Below, piece after piece: positions 20,508-20,599 of a stretch of 20,599 bases of DNA. Origin of the DNA: CAIOGI01 sp964349165 (GTDB taxonomy: Bacteria > Patescibacteriota > Minisyncoccia > Phycocordibacterales > PALSA-1337); assembly GCA_964349165.1 (NCBI GenBank), contig CAYGFL010000010.1, positions 1-20,599 on the forward strand. Direction: 5' to 3'. A program made the translations under genes and the position numbers. Position 1 is the stretch's first letter, and every line of letters starts with the position of its first letter. The notes beneath the pieces were generated by a model. It ran no database searches and was not told the origin of the DNA. It was given only the letters and a program-made list of their open reading frames with translations.

Positions 20508-20599
20508 ATGTTTCGACAACGATCATGCGAGAACCCAAACGAAACCACCTCGGCACCCGTTGTGCCCAGGCAAACGGTAGACACTCAGCAGGTGCTGTG
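20508..20599 (+). CDS. Possible 5' end of a further gene (partial)
   Basis: An ATG at 20508 lies about 14 bases after the predicted start of transcription and opens a frame (MFRQRSCENPNETTSAPVV...) that runs off the edge. A second ATG at 20525, in another frame, is also open to the edge (MREPKRNHLGTRCAQ...). Only about 30 residues are visible in either, and neither is recognised. A short hairpin, GGCAC with GTGCC, lies near 20552-20566. The frame cannot be decided. Confidence 0.25.
   Translation, partial: MFRQRSCENPNETTSAPVVPRQTVDTQQVL

Noticed and set aside
20169..20519. 116-codon minus-strand frame at the right end
   Set aside because: It overlaps the end of the M50 gene by over 120 bases, crosses the promoter and terminator of the candidate small RNA, and is not recognisable.
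1..20599. Alternative genetic code with TGA as an amino-acid codon
   Set aside because: TGA ends several genes at the expected place (pilC, pgk, the 44-codon gene, NUDIX) and no in-frame TGA was seen in conserved genes.
1..20599. tRNA, rRNA, CRISPR array, insertion sequence or origin
   Set aside because: No cloverleaf ending in CCA, no regularly spaced repeats, no transposase-like frame with terminal inverted repeats and no DnaA-box cluster was seen.

Overview
The window looks like a stretch of a Patescibacteria (Candidate Phyla Radiation) chromosome, most likely of a Parcubacteria-like lineage. This is inferred from gene content and style, not from a database search. The signs are tightly packed genes, AT-leaning codon use with many ATA isoleucine codons, TGA used as a normal stop, almost no Shine-Dalgarno sequences, a type IV pilus cluster with lineage-style giant minor pilins, a ComEC whose metallo-beta-lactamase part is a separate gene, and pgk next to tpiA. 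No rRNA, tRNA, CRISPR array or insertion sequence was seen.

Layout. Positions 1-3875 are all on the minus strand. Read in the direction of transcription they are nusA, ppa (inorganic pyrophosphatase), a secreted coiled-coil protein, a single-span membrane protein, a small cysteine-rich protein with its own promoter and terminator, and the 5' part of tig (trigger factor, running off the window). Positions 3992-10876 (plus) are a type IV pilus operon: pilB, pilC, a 599-residue minor pilin, a second pseudopilin and a PilX/GspK-like protein. These genes abut or overlap by 4 bases. Glycolytic tpiA and pgk follow, then a 44-residue membrane protein. A HIT protein (minus) and recJ (plus) share a 39-bp divergent promoter region, and rnhA (RNase HI) follows recJ. 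Next come a PemK/MazF-like toxin without a visible antitoxin, comEC, a minus-strand superoxide dismutase, and a degenerate metallo-beta-lactamase-like protein that appears to be the detached ComEC C-terminal domain. The right end holds a NUDIX hydrolase and rpmB (L28) on minus, a site-2-type M50 peptidase on plus, a candidate small RNA, and the possible start of another gene.

How the parts fit. The pilus genes (PilB ATPase, PilC platform, minor pilins), ComEC, its detached domain, and the nucleases RecJ and RNase HI are consistent with DNA uptake and processing in a small, host- or DNA-dependent cell. That link is inference.

Most notable observations. (1) The trigger factor appears to lack the whole FKBP-type PPIase domain. 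(2) A recurring promoter form, TGnTATA(A/C)T followed 6-9 bases later by the start codon, predicts leaderless mRNAs for many genes. The NUDIX gene, with a perfect Shine-Dalgarno sequence and different base composition, is the exception. (3) A 43-bp gapless repeat lies directly upstream of both the toxin gene and the ComEC-like domain gene. (4) The ComEC-like domain has lost its metal ligands. (5) A terminator-like hairpin lies in the nusA leader. (6) A promoter-to-terminator unit of about 118 nt after the M50 gene looks like an undescribed small RNA.
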